This document shows positions 63,750 to 64,000 of a DNA stretch of 64,000 nt, piece by piece. Source of the stretch: Bacteroidota bacterium. GTDB lineage: Bacteria; Bacteroidota; Bacteroidia; UBA4408. Positions within the stretch are counted from its first letter, which is position 1. Each line of letters opens with the position of its first letter. A program made the translations under genes and the position numbers. The notes beneath the pieces were generated by a model that did not search any database, was not told the DNA's origin, and worked only from the letters and a program-made list of their open reading frames with translations. The stretch is taken from positions 1-64,000 of the forward strand of contig JADKCP010000003.1 in assembly GCA_016718805.1 (NCBI GenBank), in the 5' to 3' direction.

Positions 63750-64000
63750 ATGAAAAAATTACTATCCTTAATTCTGCTTATAACATTCAGTATTGCTGTT
63801 CAGGCTAAAAAAGTAAAATTTGCAGTCGACATGGATACATTTGCGATAAGTCCAAATGGAGTTCACGTAACCGGCGATTTTCAAGCATTGGCTGGTTATC
63901 CTGGTGGCGATTGGACTTCCAATGAAACAGTATGTGCTCAAGAAGGAGCTACTACCATTTATAGTGTTGTTGTGGATATACCTGCCTTCGCAAAGTATGA
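63750..64000 (+). CDS. secreted protein, cut by right window edge
   Basis: The frame is open from ATG 63750 (or 63723, nine codons further upstream) to the end of the window. The signal peptide (KKLLSLILLITFSIAVQA) is followed by VKFAVDMDTFAISPNGVHVTGDFQ and YPGGDW, a beta-sandwich start often seen in Bacteroidota T9SS cargo with starch-binding-like or CBM-type domains. The C-terminus is missing. It is 49 bases downstream of the arylsulfotransferase-like gene and may share its transcript. Confidence 0.7.
   Translation, partial: MKKLLSLILLITFSIAVQAKKVKFAVDMDTFAISPNGVHVTGDFQALAGYPGGDWTSNETVCAQEGATTIYSVVVDIPAFAKY

Overview
The window comes from a Gram-negative member of the Bacteroidota, probably an uncultured environmental lineage. 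The evidence is several secreted proteins with type IX secretion (T9SS) C-terminal sorting domains of both type A and type B form, outer-membrane beta-barrels, an LPS heptose epimerase, AT-rich DNA, and promoter-like sites matching the Bacteroidota pattern TTTG-N18..20-TAnnTTTG. Product names rest on motifs and recall of families; no database search was possible.

Layout. 1-1.5 kb: the start of a secreted protein leaving the window, and a 2-oxoacid dehydrogenase E2. 1.7-8.9 kb: a carotenoid-cleavage-type oxygenase followed after 3 bases by a large Ser/Thr kinase-AAA ATPase protein and a GAF-adenylate cyclase. The last two look like one protein broken by a frameshift. 8.9-19.5 kb: housekeeping genes (alaS, an M23 peptidase, a MerR regulator, hldD, futalosine-pathway mqnB and mqnD, queD, folE, a Bax-inhibitor-1 protein, a DsbA/FrnE-like protein, fabD). 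19.7-29.4 kb: one 3240-residue secreted protein with an unrecognised N-terminal domain, about 30 fibronectin type III repeats and a T9SS signal. 29.7-36 kb: a TPR protein and beta-barrel pair, then three small secreted proteins. 36-44 kb: gyrB, two putative outer-membrane proteins, a lipoprotein, hisS, an MscS channel, a T9SS protein and a GNAT acetyltransferase. 44.6-49.1 kb: a crotonase-fold enzyme, a fused E1 alpha/beta 2-oxoacid dehydrogenase and a type-B-sorted PKD protein. 49.27-50.08 kb: a non-coding tandem array of six hairpin units with a 147-base period. 50.1-55.2 kb: a three-gene secreted-protein operon including a GH5-like protein. 55.4-57.8 kb: a stress cluster (DnaJ/CbpA, tandem Usp, a hemerythrin-like protein). 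57.9-61.7 kb: pyruvate dehydrogenase E2 (frameshifted) and E1 alpha, a frameshifted barrel gene and cytidine deaminase. 62-64 kb: an arylsulfotransferase-like T9SS protein and the start of another secreted protein.

How the genes fit together. Two separate 2-oxoacid dehydrogenase sets are present: a pyruvate type (pdhA and its E2 near 59 kb) and a second one made of the fused E1 at 45.5 kb and probably the E2 at 0.2 kb. MqnB and MqnD indicate menaquinone synthesis by the futalosine route. QueD and FolE lie side by side in pterin/7-deazaguanine metabolism.

The points most worth a second look are the 147-base hairpin array, the oxygenase-kinase-cyclase locus, the giant FN3 protein with its unassigned N-terminal domain, and four apparently interrupted genes (kinase/cyclase, queD with an in-frame TGA, pdh E2, a beta-barrel). 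The interruptions may be assembly indels or real mutations.
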